A stretch of DNA of 64,000 nucleotides. Source: Saccharopolyspora_C sp040643635 (lineage in GTDB: Bacteria; Actinomycetota; Actinomycetes; Mycobacteriales; Pseudonocardiaceae). Positions 36,361 to 45,404 of the stretch are shown here, piece after piece; the first letter of the stretch is position 1, and each line of letters begins with the position of its first letter. Under the pieces are notes generated by a model, which ran no database searches, had not been told where the DNA came from, and saw nothing but the letters and a program-made list of their open reading frames with translations. A program made the position numbers and the translations under genes. The DNA lies in the NCBI RefSeq assembly GCF_040643635.1, contig NZ_JBEYUS010000002.1, forward strand, positions 140,975 through 204,974. Reading direction: 5' to 3'.

Positions 36361-36697
36361 GTCACTACCTCCCTGGAGTCGGTCGTGCCCCCCGACCGGC
36401 ACCGGGACTCTCGACCAATCAGCCGCGCCACTGATCGACCGAAAGTGGTGTCGTCGGGGGCAGCGTAACCGCCCAAGCGGGTCAGCGGGACGATCAATCG
36501 GGTATCTATCCCGATCGAGTTGTCACCGCGGTTCGTTTTTGTCACTCATTTGGGTGGGTCTTGGTGTTTGGCGTAACGCCTTGGCGGGTCGGTGCGACAC
36601 ACCTTGATTGCACATCGTGAGAAAGTTGCCCGGGCAACGAATTCTGCGAGGTTTTCATGATCTCGTGAGGGGAATCCCGATCGTTAAAGATCGAGGC
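36361..36697. other. Gene-free region between the orphan regulator and DUF3000 genes
   Basis: 337 bp, noticeably AT-richer than average around 36490-36690. It holds an inverted repeat ATCGGG-N7-CCCGAT (36497-36515) and the 14-bp palindrome listed separately. It is the leader/promoter of the regulator (leftwards) and the 3' flank of DUF3000. Confidence 0.5.
36625..36638. promoter_or_regulatory. 14-bp perfect palindrome
   Basis: GTTGCCCGGGCAAC is fully self-complementary and lies 265 bp upstream of the orphan regulator start and 60 bp beyond the DUF3000 stop. It may be a binding site; no function can be assigned. Confidence 0.3.
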
Positions 36698-37273
36698 TCA
36701 AGCCTCTCCGCGCAGCGTCGAGCGCCGGTCCAGCACCGCCACGCCGACCGGCGGCAGGCCCGCTGCGCTGGACATCAGCTGGTGGAAGGCCGTCGCGTGC
36801 GCGCTCAGATCCGGCTCGCGGGGCGTCCACGACCCCCGCAGTTCGAGGTCGTGGCTGCGCGGCGGACCCGCGATATCGCCGAATCGGGCCGAGGACGTCA
36901 GCGTCACCGTCCCGCCCAGCACGTCGGCCGCGGCCCCCGACTCCTCCAGCGCCTCGGTCAGCCAGGACCAGCCGACGGCGGGCAGCAGCGGGTCGGCGGC
37001 CAGCTCCGGGTCGAGCTCGGCCCGCAGGTACACCACGAGCCGCAGCGCCCCCGCCCACGCCTCCGGGCGGTCCGGGTCGTGCAGCAGCACCAGGCGGGCC
37101 GTCGCCAGCTCGCCGGCCGGGCCGTTGGCCTCCGCCGCCACCGCGTACGCCCACGGCGCGAGCCGCTTCGGCGGGCGGACCTCCGTCACCTCGATCTCGG
37201 CGCGCGGAGCAGGTGCGGCCAGCGCGGCCACTGCCTGCCGGAACTCCTCGGGGATCGCCGCCATCTCAGTCAC
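36698..37273 (-). CDS. DUF3000 protein
   Basis: A protein of about 191 residues. The conserved core is EIEVTEVRPPKRLAPWAYAV, followed by a sheet-rich segment (TARLVLLHDPDRPEAWAGAL) and a C-terminal RSHDLELRGSWTP. It has no signal or membrane segment. Function unknown; it is conserved beside hemE in actinobacteria (mycobacterial Rv2680). GTG at 37273 or ATG at 37264 are both possible starts. Divergent from hemE. Confidence 0.85.
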   Translation of the reverse strand: MTEMAAIPEEFRQAVAALAAPAPRAEIEVTEVRPPKRLAPWAYAVAAEANGPAGELATARLVLLHDPDRPEAWAGALRLVVYLRAELDPELAADPLLPAVGWSWLTEALEESGAAADVLGGTVTLTSSARFGDIAGPPRSHDLELRGSWTPREPDLSAHATAFHQLMSSAAGLPPVGVAVLDRRSTLRGEA

Positions 37274-37489
37274 GGACCGGGACTGTAGGCCGCCGGATCG
37301 GCGCGGGGTGGGCGCCACGCCGGGCGCCGCGATCGATCGTGATCTTGCCCGCGCGTTCGGCCGCGCGAGCGTCTGCGAAGATGTCCGGCACGGCCCAGAA
37401 CAGGGCCGTCGGCCCGCGCCGCGGTGGCCCGCCCGATGTCCGCGGAACCGCGCCGGGCTCCGACACCTCGACTTGTGGATGCGCCCCCG

Positions 37490-38575
37490 ATGACCCCACC
37501 CGCCTCGGTCTCGGCTCGCCGGGACCTCGCCGAAGCCCCGCTGCTCGTGGCCGCCCGCGGCGGCGCGCCCCGGCACACGCCCGTCTGGTTCATGCGCCAA
37601 GCGGGCCGTTCGCTGCCCGAGTACCGCAAGGTCCGCGAAGGCACTCCGATGCTCCAGGCCTGCCTGACGCCGGACCTGGTCTGCGAGATCACCGCGCAGC
37701 CGGTGCGCCGCCACGGCGTGGACGCGGCCATCCTGTTCAGCGACATCGTGCTGCCGCTGTACGCAGCGGGCATCGGGCTGGACATCGTCGCGGGCACCGG
37801 GCCGGTGGTGGCCGAACCGGTGCGCGACGCGGCCGCCGTCGCCGCGCTGCCCGAACTGGACGCCGAGCAGGTCGCGCCCGTCGCGGAGGCGGTGCGGCTG
37901 CTGCTGGGCGAGCTCGGCGAGACTCCGCTGATCGGGTTCGCGGGCGCGCCGTTCACCCTCGCCTCCTACCTCGTCGAGGGCGGGCCGAGCCGCAACCACG
38001 AGCGCACCAAGGCGCTGATGCACTCCGACCCGGCCACCTGGCACGCGCTGCTGGAGAAGCTGGCCGACACGACGCTGACCTTCCTGCGCACTCAGCTCGC
38101 CGCCGGGGTGGACGCGGTGCAGCTGTTCGACTCCTGGGCGGGGGCGCTGTCGCTGCGGGACTACCGCGAGTTCGTGCTGCCGCACAGCAAGCGCATCTTC
38201 GAGGGCGTCACCGAGGCGGCCCCGGACGTGCCGAAGATCCACTTCGGGGTGGGCACCGGCGAGCTGCTGGGCGCGATGCGCTCGGCGGGCGCCGACGTCG
38301 TCGGCGTGGACTGGCGGGTGCCGCTGGACGAGGCGGTGCGCCGGCTGCGCGCGGCGGACCCGGGCCGCGAACCGGTGGTGCAGGGCAACCTGGACCCGGC
38401 CGTGCTGTTCGCCGGTCCGGACGCGGTCCGCGCCGAGGTGAGCCGCATCCTCGCCGAGGGCTCGGCCGCCGCCGGGCACGTGTTCAACCTGGGCCACGGC
38501 GTGCTGCCCACGACCGACCCCGGGGTGCTCACCGAGGTCGTGCGGCAGGTGCACGCCGAGAGCGCCCGCTCGTGA
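37490..38575 (+). CDS. hemE: Uroporphyrinogen decarboxylase
   Basis: A 361-residue cytoplasmic enzyme that decarboxylates uroporphyrinogen III to coproporphyrinogen III. The signature FMRQAGRSLPEYRKVREG near the N-terminus, IGFAGAPFTLASYLVEGG in the middle and FNLGHGVLPTTDP at the end all match the family, including the substrate-binding Arg and Asp positions (LFSDI). It overlaps hemG by four bases (GTGA). ATG at 37490. Confidence 0.95.
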   Translation: MTPPASVSARRDLAEAPLLVAARGGAPRHTPVWFMRQAGRSLPEYRKVREGTPMLQACLTPDLVCEITAQPVRRHGVDAAILFSDIVLPLYAAGIGLDIVAGTGPVVAEPVRDAAAVAALPELDAEQVAPVAEAVRLLLGELGETPLIGFAGAPFTLASYLVEGGPSRNHERTKALMHSDPATWHALLEKLADTTLTFLRTQLAAGVDAVQLFDSWAGALSLRDYREFVLPHSKRIFEGVTEAAPDVPKIHFGVGTGELLGAMRSAGADVVGVDWRVPLDEAVRRLRAADPGREPVVQGNLDPAVLFAGPDAVRAEVSRILAEGSAAAGHVFNLGHGVLPTTDPGVLTEVVRQVHAESARS

Positions 38576-39981
38576 CCCGCGTCGCCGTCGTCGGCGGCGG
38601 CGTCAGCGGGCTGGCCGCCGCGCACCGGCTGCGCCGCTCGCTCGGCCCGGACGCGGAGATCGTGCTGGTCGAGCAGACCGGCGAGCTGGGCGGCAAGCTG
38701 CGCACGCAGCCGCTGGCCGGGGTGGAGCTGGACCTGGGGGCGGAGGCGTTCCTCGCCCGGCGCCCCGAAGTCCTGCGGCTCGCCGAGGAGCTCGGCCTGG
38801 CCGACGACGTGGTGCACCCGGGCCCGGTCGGCGCGCGGGTGCGCGCGGGCGGCGCCCTGCACCCGCTGCCCGCGGGCACCGTGATGGGCGTGCCCGCGGA
38901 TCCGGACTCCGTCGCAGGCGTGCTGTCCCCGGCCGGGGTCGCCGCGGTGCGCGCCGAAGCCGAGCTCCCGCCGCTGGAACTGAGCGGTGCGGACGCCTCC
39001 GTCGGGGGGCTGCTGCGCGCCCGGGTCGGCGACGAGGTGGTGGACCGGCTGGTCGAACCGCTCCTCGGCGGGGTGTACGCGGGCAGTGCGGACGGCCTCG
39101 GCCTGCGCGCCACCATCCCGGCGCTGGCCGCCGCGCTCGACGCGGGCGCGAAGTCGATCACCGAGGCGGCCGCGGCGGCGCTGCCCGCACCGGCACCGGA
39201 CGGGCGGAAGCGGCCGGTGTTCGGCGCGTTCCGGCACGGCTACGGCACCTTCGTCGCGGCCCTCGCCGACTCGGCGGGCGCCGACGTGCGGCTGGGAGCT
39301 CCCGTGCGGGCCCTGCACCGCGACGGCGCCGGGTGGCGCCTGGAGATCGGTTCGGCGCCCGCACCGGACGTGCTGGCGGCCGACGCGGTGGTGCTCGCGG
39401 TGCCGGCCCCCGCCGCGCGGAAGCTGCTCGCCGAGGTGTCCCCGGTCGCGGCCGAGCTGCTCGGCCGGGTGGAACTGGCGTCGATGGCCGTGTTCGGCCT
39501 CGCGCTGCCCGCAGGCACCGAACTGCCCGCGGCCTCCGGCACGCTGATCGCCCGCGGCGAGGTGCACGCCGACGGGACCCCGTTCACCGCGAAGGCCTTC
39601 ACCTTCACCAGCCGCAAGTGGCCGCACCTGACCGGCGCCGGCGGCGAACCGCTGGTGCGCGGCTCGGTGGGCCGCACCGGGCAGGACGAGCTGCTGCGCC
39701 GCACCGACGCGGACCTGCTGCGCGGCGTGCTCGCCGACCTCCGCGAGGTGACCGGCGTCGACGCCGAACCGGTGGACGCGGCGGTGGTGCGCTGGGGCGG
39801 CGGCCTGCCGCAGTACGGCGTGGACCACCTGGACCTGGTCGCCGGGCTGGAACGGGCCGTCGGCGAGCTGGGCGGACTGGAGCTGGCGGGCGCGGCGCTG
39901 CACGGCGTCGGGGTGCCCGCGTGCGCGGCGACCGGGGAGGCGGCGGCGACCGGCGTCACACGGCACCTCACGACCGGTTGA
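38572..39981 (+). CDS. hemG: Coproporphyrinogen III / protoporphyrinogen oxidase (HemY type)
   Basis: A 469-residue FAD enzyme. The dinucleotide motif VVGGGVSGLAAAHRL is at the N-terminus, and the C-terminal FAD contact is GVGVPACAATGEAAA. In actinobacteria this enzyme oxidises coproporphyrinogen III to coproporphyrin III, ahead of ferrochelatase and HemQ. GTG at 38572 overlaps the hemE stop. hemQ follows 26 bp later. Confidence 0.92.
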   Translation: MTRVAVVGGGVSGLAAAHRLRRSLGPDAEIVLVEQTGELGGKLRTQPLAGVELDLGAEAFLARRPEVLRLAEELGLADDVVHPGPVGARVRAGGALHPLPAGTVMGVPADPDSVAGVLSPAGVAAVRAEAELPPLELSGADASVGGLLRARVGDEVVDRLVEPLLGGVYAGSADGLGLRATIPALAAALDAGAKSITEAAAAALPAPAPDGRKRPVFGAFRHGYGTFVAALADSAGADVRLGAPVRALHRDGAGWRLEIGSAPAPDVLAADAVVLAVPAPAARKLLAEVSPVAAELLGRVELASMAVFGLALPAGTELPAASGTLIARGEVHADGTPFTAKAFTFTSRKWPHLTGAGGEPLVRGSVGRTGQDELLRRTDADLLRGVLADLREVTGVDAEPVDAAVVRWGGGLPQYGVDHLDLVAGLERAVGELGGLELAGAALHGVGVPACAATGEAAATGVTRHLTTG

Positions 39982-40007
39982 CCGGGCCGTGGTGGGACGA
40001 TGAGGGC

Positions 40008-40703
40008 ATGGCGCGGCTGAACTACTCCGAACTCAACGACACGATCCGATACACCATGTGGTCGGTCTTCCAGGTCGAACCGGGCGCGCTGCCCGAGGAC
40101 CGGGAGAAGACGGCCGCGGCGACCCAGGAATACCTGGACGGCCTGGCCGAATCCGGGGTCGTGGTGCGCGGTGTCTACGACCTGGCCGGGATGCGGTCGG
40201 ACGCCGACTTCCTGATCTGGTGGCACGCCGAGAAGATCGAGGCCCTGCAGGAGGCCTACGCCGGTTTCCGCCGGGAGACGACGCTCGGCGAGGCCTCGGA
40301 CCCGGTGTGGAGCAACGTGGCGGTGCACCGCCCGGCCGAGTTCAACAAGAGCCACCTGCCCGCCTTCGTCATGGGTGAGGAACCGGGCGACTTCCTCTGC
40401 CTCTACCCGTTCGTGCGCAGCTACGACTGGTACCTGCTGCCCGACGACGAGCGCCGCACGATGCTGAAGGACCACGGCATGGCGGCCCGCGACTACCCGG
40501 ACGTGCGGGCGAACACGGTGCCCTCGTTCGGGCTCGGCGACTACGAGTGGATCCTCGCGTTCGAAGCGCCGGAGCTGCACCGCATCGTCGACCTGATGTG
40601 GAAGATGCGCTACACCGAGGCCCGCAGGCACGTGCGCGAGGAGACGCCGTTCTTCACCGGCAAGCGCGTCATCCCGGCGGAGCTGCTGCCCCGCCTGCCC
40701 TGA
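40008..40703 (+). CDS. hemQ: Coproheme decarboxylase HemQ (ChdC)
   Basis: A 231-residue chlorite-dismutase-fold enzyme that converts coproheme to haem b with peroxide. Family features include RYTMWSVFQV at the start, FLIWWHAEKIEALQ, YPFVRSYDWYLLPDDERRTM with the reactive Tyr region, and KDHGMAARDYPDV. Together with hemE and hemG this establishes the coproporphyrin-dependent pathway; the ferrochelatase gene is not in the window. It ends six bases from the convergent Cache gene. Confidence 0.93.
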   Translation: MARLNYSELNDTIRYTMWSVFQVEPGALPEDREKTAAATQEYLDGLAESGVVVRGVYDLAGMRSDADFLIWWHAEKIEALQEAYAGFRRETTLGEASDPVWSNVAVHRPAEFNKSHLPAFVMGEEPGDFLCLYPFVRSYDWYLLPDDERRTMLKDHGMAARDYPDVRANTVPSFGLGDYEWILAFEAPELHRIVDLMWKMRYTEARRHVREETPFFTGKRVIPAELLPRLP

Positions 40704-40709
40704 CCGCGG

Positions 40710-41414
40710 TCACTCCGGTTCGCGGACGACGCGCCACGGCAGCCCGCTCAGCGGGACCGCGGCGCGGACCTCCCGGCCGGGGTCGGCGGCGAGCGGGCCC
40801 GCGGTGACGAGGGTGCCGGGCAGCCGCGACGGCGTGTTCGAGGCGATCACCCGGTTCGCCCCGTTGATCAGCGCCGTCGGCGGTCGCAGCGGCCCCACGT
40901 GCGCCAGCAGGGCCCGTTCGAACTCGCCGGTGCGCAGGTCCGCCGCGGCGACGCCGAGGAACCGGTTCCCGGAGCGGACCGGCACGGCCAGCGTCACCAG
41001 GTACTCGTCGGTGCCCGCGAAGTCCACGTACGGGCCGACGGCCACGCCGACCCCGGTGTCGCGGGGCGCGGTGAACCAGGGCGCGGCGGCGTAGTCGTAG
41101 AACCCGACGCTGTCCGGATCGTGGTCGACCTGGAGGAACCGGGGCGTGTCGCCGGGCCGGTGCTGCCACCACTCCAGCCAGTGCGCCCGGTCGGTGAGCA
41201 CGTCGTCGGCGAGGATCACGCCGGTGCCCGCGAGCACCGCGGGTTCGGCGTCCAGCCGGTCGAAGATCGGTTGCCACAGCGCGGACAGATCTTCGGTGCT
41301 CAACGCGGTCGCGGCGTCGTGCGCGGCGCGCAGCCGCTCGCCGAGTTCGCCGCACCACCGGGCCGCGTCGTCGAGCATCCCGCTGATGTGCGCGGCGGCC
41401 GCCTCGACGCTCAT
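40710..41414 (-). CDS. Cache-domain protein without membrane segment
   Basis: A 234-residue protein with a helical N-terminal half (MSVEAAAAHISGMLDDAARW) and a PDC/Cache-like sensor half (PWFTAPRDTGVGVAVGPYVD, DEYLVTLAVPVRSGNRFLGV, AADLRTGEFE). Cache domains usually face outside and bind amino or carboxylic acids, but I see neither a signal peptide nor a helix long enough to cross the membrane. It overlaps the upstream GntR gene by four bases (ATGA), suggesting the two proteins act together. Confidence 0.75.
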   Translation of the reverse strand: MSVEAAAAHISGMLDDAARWCGELGERLRAAHDAATALSTEDLSALWQPIFDRLDAEPAVLAGTGVILADDVLTDRAHWLEWWQHRPGDTPRFLQVDHDPDSVGFYDYAAAPWFTAPRDTGVGVAVGPYVDFAGTDEYLVTLAVPVRSGNRFLGVAAADLRTGEFERALLAHVGPLRPPTALINGANRVIASNTPSRLPGTLVTAGPLAADPGREVRAAVPLSGLPWRVVREPE

Positions 41415-42151
41415 CGCCCGCACCTCCGGTTCCCGGTCCACAGGCGGAACTCCACGAGGCGGCGGATGCCGGACCGCACGTGCTCCTCGGCGATCTCGCG
41501 TGCCCGCGCACCGTCGCCGTCGCCGATGGCGTCGAGGATCGTCGCGTGCTGTGCGGACTCGACGGCGTGCGGGACCGCCTCCGCCCACGGCAGCCAGCGC
41601 AGCGAACCGGTCTCGGTCTGCAACGCGATCTCCTGCTGGGTGAGCCGGGAGGACTGCGCGGCGGCGGCGATCTCGATGTGCAGCCGCCCGTCGAGCCTGC
41701 GCCGGTCGGTGGTGCCGGTGGCGGCGGTGAACTCGGCGGCGAGCGCGCGCAGCGCGGCCAGCTCGTCGGCGGTGGCGCGCTCGGCGGCGAGCAGCGCGGC
41801 GGTGCCCGCGATGGCGGAGTGCTGGTCGGAGATCTCCCGCAGCGCGTGCGCGTCCAGCTCCCGCAGCCGCGCGGTGCCCGCGACCAGCAGCGGGTCGGCG
41901 GGGCGCCGGGTCAGCGGCCCGGCCGTCGAGGTGATCACCAGCCCGTCCCCGGCGAGCCTGCCGAGCGCGTCCCGCGCCACCTCGGCCGGACAGCCCAGCA
42001 GCGCGGCCAGTTCCGCGCCGCCGGGCAGCCGCTCCCCGTCGGGGAGCAGTCCCAGCACGATGGCCTCGGCAAGCCGGCCCGCCACGCCCGCCGCGTCGGC
42101 GGGCGTCCGGGACCACCGCCGGAGCGAGCGCAGCATGTCGTCGACGGGCAC
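41411..42151 (-). CDS. GntR/FadR-family transcription regulator (FCD domain)
   Basis: A 246-residue regulator. The N-terminal winged helix (VAGRLAEAIVLGLLPDGERL, ALLGCPAEVARDALGRLAGD) is followed by an all-helical FCD ligand domain (about 90-235) with metal-ligand-like D/H positions (DGRLHIEIAAAA, EEHVRSGIRRL). GTG at 42151 sits close behind GGGAGGT. It is divergent from the luciferase-like gene and probably binds the inverted repeat at 42168-42191, controlling both directions. Confidence 0.85.
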   Translation of the reverse strand: MPVDDMLRSLRRWSRTPADAAGVAGRLAEAIVLGLLPDGERLPGGAELAALLGCPAEVARDALGRLAGDGLVITSTAGPLTRRPADPLLVAGTARLRELDAHALREISDQHSAIAGTAALLAAERATADELAALRALAAEFTAATGTTDRRRLDGRLHIEIAAAAQSSRLTQQEIALQTETGSLRWLPWAEAVPHAVESAQHATILDAIGDGDGARAREIAEEHVRSGIRRLVEFRLWTGNRRCGR

Positions 42152-42167
42152 GGCACCTCCCTCCACG

Positions 42168-42191
42168 ATGTGATGCTGAACCGTTTCACAT
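42168..42191. promoter_or_regulatory. Putative GntR operator
   Basis: ATGTGA-N12-TCACAT with partial inner symmetry, just upstream of the gntR-cache operon and 107 bp from the divergent oxidoreductase start. Confidence 0.45.
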
Positions 42192-42297
42192 GATCCACGA
42201 AGGCTTCCCGGGAGACGGGTGGATCTACCCGTCCGGCGGGTTCGCAGCGATCACCTCGCGGCGCAGACTGCACGAGGCGCCGGGCGAGAGGAGCGGG

Positions 42298-43347
42298 ATG
42301 CGGTTCAGCTACGTGATGTTGCCCGACCACCCGGTGGCGGAGTCGCTGGCGACGATCGAACTGGCCGACGAGCTGGGGTTCCACGCGGCGTACGCCGCCG
42401 ACGAGACCTGGCACAAGGACCTGTGGCTGCTGTTCGCCGCGGCCGCCGCGCGCACCCGCCGGATCCGGTTCGGGCCGAGCGTGTCGCCGGTGACGCTGCG
42501 CGAACCGACGCTGATCGCGCAGGCCGCGGCGACCCTGGACGAGCTGACCGGCGGGCGGGCCGAGGTGGTGATCTCCAGCGGCAACTTCGGCCTGCTCGCC
42601 CAGTACGGCATCGACTGGACGCGGACGAAGCCGCTGTCCCGGGTGCGGGAGGCGCACCACGTGATCCGCACCTTCCTGGACGAGCGGGCGATCACGTTCC
42701 AGGGCGAGTTCTTCCGCTACGACGGCCTGTTCACGTTCGCCACTCCGGTGCAGGAGCGGCTGCCGGTGCTGCTGGGCGCGATGCGCGGGCCCAAGTCCTT
42801 CCAGGTGGCGGGGGAGATCGCCGACGGCGTGCACCACGCGTTGAGCTACACCCGCGAGGCCTACGACCACCTGGTGGCGAACGTCCGGCTCGGCGCGGAG
42901 CGGGCCGGGCGGGACTGGCGGCGGCTGGACATCGGCGCCTGGATCGTGTTCGCCACCGGCCCGGACGGTGCCGCCGCGAAGCGGGCGGCCCGCGCGATGG
43001 TCGGGCTGTACGCCTCGGCGATGCCCGCGGAGCAGCTGCGCCGCAACGGGGTCGACCCGGACTCGCTGACCGAGGTCGTCGCCGCCGTCGGCGCGGGCGA
43101 CCTGGCGCGGGCCTACGAGCTGACCCCGCCGGAGCTCGCGGAGAAGCTGTCCATCGCCGGGACGCCGCAGGAGTGCCTGGAGCGCATCCAGCGCGACATC
43201 GCGCCGACCGGGGTGAACCACCTGGTCCTCGCGGTCACCGATGCCGCGCTGGTGCGCGCGTTCTCCGGGATGGACGTCGCCGGCGTGCCGAGCGCGGCCG
43301 ATCAGCTGCGGCTCATCGCCGAACACCTGATGCCCGCGTTCGGCTGA
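42298..43347 (+). CDS. LLM-class flavin-dependent oxidoreductase
   Basis: A 349-residue bacterial-luciferase-like TIM-barrel flavoprotein (F420 or FMN). The N-terminus MRFSYVMLPDHPVAESLATI, the GPSVSPVTLREPTLIAQAAA strand-helix and GRAEVVISSG match the 5,10-methylene-H4MPT reductase/F420 branch. The substrate is unknown. ATG at 42298 is preceded by AGAGGAGCGGG. It is probably controlled by the divergent GntR regulator. Confidence 0.87.
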   Translation: MRFSYVMLPDHPVAESLATIELADELGFHAAYAADETWHKDLWLLFAAAAARTRRIRFGPSVSPVTLREPTLIAQAAATLDELTGGRAEVVISSGNFGLLAQYGIDWTRTKPLSRVREAHHVIRTFLDERAITFQGEFFRYDGLFTFATPVQERLPVLLGAMRGPKSFQVAGEIADGVHHALSYTREAYDHLVANVRLGAERAGRDWRRLDIGAWIVFATGPDGAAAKRAARAMVGLYASAMPAEQLRRNGVDPDSLTEVVAAVGAGDLARAYELTPPELAEKLSIAGTPQECLERIQRDIAPTGVNHLVLAVTDAALVRAFSGMDVAGVPSAADQLRLIAEHLMPAFG

Positions 43348-43353
43348 CGCCGG

Positions 43354-43776
43354 TCAGCTCTGCGGGACGTGCCGGAGGGCGATCGAGTTGATGCAGTAGC
43401 GCTGGTCGGTGGGGGTGTCGTACCCCTCGCCCTCGAACAGGTGCCCCAGGTGGCTCAGGCAGCTCGCGCACAGCACTTCGACGCGGACCATGCCGAGCGA
43501 GCGGTCCTCGCGCAGGACCACCGCGTCGGAGTCGCGGGCGTCGAAGAACGACGGCCAGCCGCAGTGCGACTCGAACTTCTCGGTGCTGCGGAACAGCTCC
43601 GCCCCGCAGGCCCGGCAGTCGTACGCGCCGACCGCCTTGGTCTCGGTGTACTCGCCGGTCCACGGAGCTTCGGTGGCGGCCTGGCGCAGCACCGCGTACT
43701 CCTGCGGACCGAGCTGCTCGCGCCATTCCTGCTCGGACTTCACGACTTTCGGGGTGGCACCCACGACCGGATCCAT
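43354..43776 (-). CDS. msrB: Peptide-methionine (R)-S-oxide reductase
   Basis: A 140-residue repair enzyme that reduces methionine-R-sulfoxide in proteins. Zinc ligands come from CRACG and CASC, the substrate pocket from FESHCGWPSFFDA, and the catalytic Cys is in RYCINSIAL. It ends six bases from the convergent oxidoreductase gene. It matches mycobacterial Rv2674 by position. Confidence 0.94.
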   Translation of the reverse strand: MDPVVGATPKVVKSEQEWREQLGPQEYAVLRQAATEAPWTGEYTETKAVGAYDCRACGAELFRSTEKFESHCGWPSFFDARDSDAVVLREDRSLGMVRVEVLCASCLSHLGHLFEGEGYDTPTDQRYCINSIALRHVPQS

Positions 43777-43823
43777 GCGTCCACGCTAACCCTTCGCAAG
43801 ATCGAGTGCCCGCGTGCTCCCGC

Positions 43824-44135
43824 TCACCCGTCGAAGAACGTGCCGAGCATGAAGCCCACCGCGTTCCACACGGTGACGACGACGCCGAGCAGGATCAGCA
43901 GCACGACGAGCACCACCACGACCCGCCGGTGCCCCTGCGCCCGGTTCGCGCAGCGGGCGAAGTCGTCGACGCCGCTGAGCATGCCTTCGACGGTGGCCTT
44001 CGAGCCGGGACGTTCCATCCGGTCGAGGTGCTCGGCGAAGGCGCGCGCCTCCGGGTCGTGCGGGTCCAGCCCGACGAGGTCGTCGGCGAACCGGTCCCGC
44101 GGTGCGTCGGGATCGTGCTGGCCTGCAGGCGCCAT
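43824..44135 (-). CDS. Small C-tail-anchored membrane protein
   Basis: A 103-residue protein with an acidic N-terminal half (DPDAPRDRFADDLVGLDPHD) and one or two hydrophobic segments at the C-terminus (RRVVVVLVVLLILLGVVVTV). No family recognised. ATG at 44135. It is divergent from the polymerase gene with 66 bp between and runs towards msrB (47 bp gap). Confidence 0.7.
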   Translation of the reverse strand: MAPAGQHDPDAPRDRFADDLVGLDPHDPEARAFAEHLDRMERPGSKATVEGMLSGVDDFARCANRAQGHRRVVVVLVVLLILLGVVVTVWNAVGFMLGTFFDG

Positions 44136-44201
44136 GGCACCACGGTATCCCGCGGGCGGCGGTCGCAGGCAGTGCCGGAGCCGCCGACCTACGCTGCGCG
44201 G

Positions 44202-45227
44202 ATGGCGGAGGCAGCGCGGGAACTGGACGTCGCGGGCAGGACGGTGCGGTTGTCGCACCCGGACAAGGTGTACTTCCCGGAGCGCGGGTTCACCAAGCTC
44301 CAGGTCGCCGAGTACTACCTGGCGGTCGCCGAGCCGCTGCTGCGCGCGGTGGGGGACCGGCCGACGACGTTGAAGCGGTTCCCCGGCGGGGTCGGGTCCG
44401 AGCCGTTCTACGCGAAGCGGGTGCCGAAGGGCGCGCCCGGCTGGGTGCGGTCGGTGCGGGTGACGTTCCCGTCGGGGCGCACCGCGGACAGCGTGCTGCC
44501 GACCGAGCCCGCGGTGCTGGTGTGGGCGGCCGGGCTGGGCACGCTCGACTTCCACCCGTGGCCGGTGCGCTCGGCTGACGTGGAGCACCCCGATGAGCTG
44601 CGCATCGACCTGGATCCGCAGCCCGGCACCGGGTTTCCGGAGGCCGTGGCGGTGGCGCAGGTGCTGCGGGAGGTGCTGGCGGAGGCCGGCCTCACCGGCT
44701 TCCCGAAGACCTCCGGTGGCCGCGGGGTGCACGTGCTGGTGCGCGTCGAGCCGCGCTGGGACTTCATCGAGGTGCGGCGCGCGGTGATCGCGCTGGCCCG
44801 CGAGGTGCAGCGCCGCATCCCCGAGCAGGCGACCGTCGCCTGGTGGAAGGAGGACCGCGGGCGGCGGGTGTTCCTCGACTTCAACCAGGCCGCGCGGGAC
44901 CGCACCGTCGCCTCCGCGTGGTCGATCCGCGGCACCCCGCGTGCCACCGTGTCGATGCCGCTGACCTGGGAGCAGCTGCCGGACGCCGAACCGGACGACT
45001 TCGACCTCGCCACGGTGCCCGCGCTGCTCGCCGAGCGCGGCGATCCGCACCGGGGCCTGGACGCGGCGCCGGGCTCCCTCGACCTCGCGCTCGACTGGTT
45101 CGAACGCGACCGCCGCGACCGCGGGCTCGGCGAGCTCCCGTACCCGCCGGACCACCCCAAGATGCCCGGCGAACCCACCCGCTCCCGCAAGGCCTCCCTG
45201 GCGGCGGAGCACGACGAGAAGGCCTGA
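44202..45227 (+). CDS. LigD-type primase-polymerase (stand-alone PolDom)
   Basis: A 341-residue archaeo-eukaryotic primase-like polymerase, the polymerase module of bacterial non-homologous end joining. The catalytic pair is in RIDLDPQPG (Asp136, Asp138), with HPWPVRSADVEHPD just before it and TSGGRGVHVLV after. Here it is a single-domain protein rather than a fusion with ligase and nuclease. An ATP-dependent ligase of the matching class lies 4 kb away; Ku is not in the window. Confidence 0.92.
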   Translation: MAEAARELDVAGRTVRLSHPDKVYFPERGFTKLQVAEYYLAVAEPLLRAVGDRPTTLKRFPGGVGSEPFYAKRVPKGAPGWVRSVRVTFPSGRTADSVLPTEPAVLVWAAGLGTLDFHPWPVRSADVEHPDELRIDLDPQPGTGFPEAVAVAQVLREVLAEAGLTGFPKTSGGRGVHVLVRVEPRWDFIEVRRAVIALAREVQRRIPEQATVAWWKEDRGRRVFLDFNQAARDRTVASAWSIRGTPRATVSMPLTWEQLPDAEPDDFDLATVPALLAERGDPHRGLDAAPGSLDLALDWFERDRRDRGLGELPYPPDHPKMPGEPTRSRKASLAAEHDEKA

Positions 45228-45404
45228 TCACCCACCCGTGCGGTCCGATTCGTCACGGAAAGGCACGGTGACGGATTGCAATGGGTGCATGTCGGCTGTT
45301 CAGCAGGTCGGCGGACGGCCGATCCCTCGCTCGGCGGTGTCACCCGCGGTGTTCGGGCGCGCATGCTCGCTACCGCTGGTGCTCAAGCACGTGAGGAGAA
45401 CGCC

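Noticed and set aside
45276..45404. A 76-residue version of the Cys-rich peptide starting with TTG
   Set aside because: There is no ribosome binding site at 45276, whereas AGGAG lies seven bases before the ATG at 45405.
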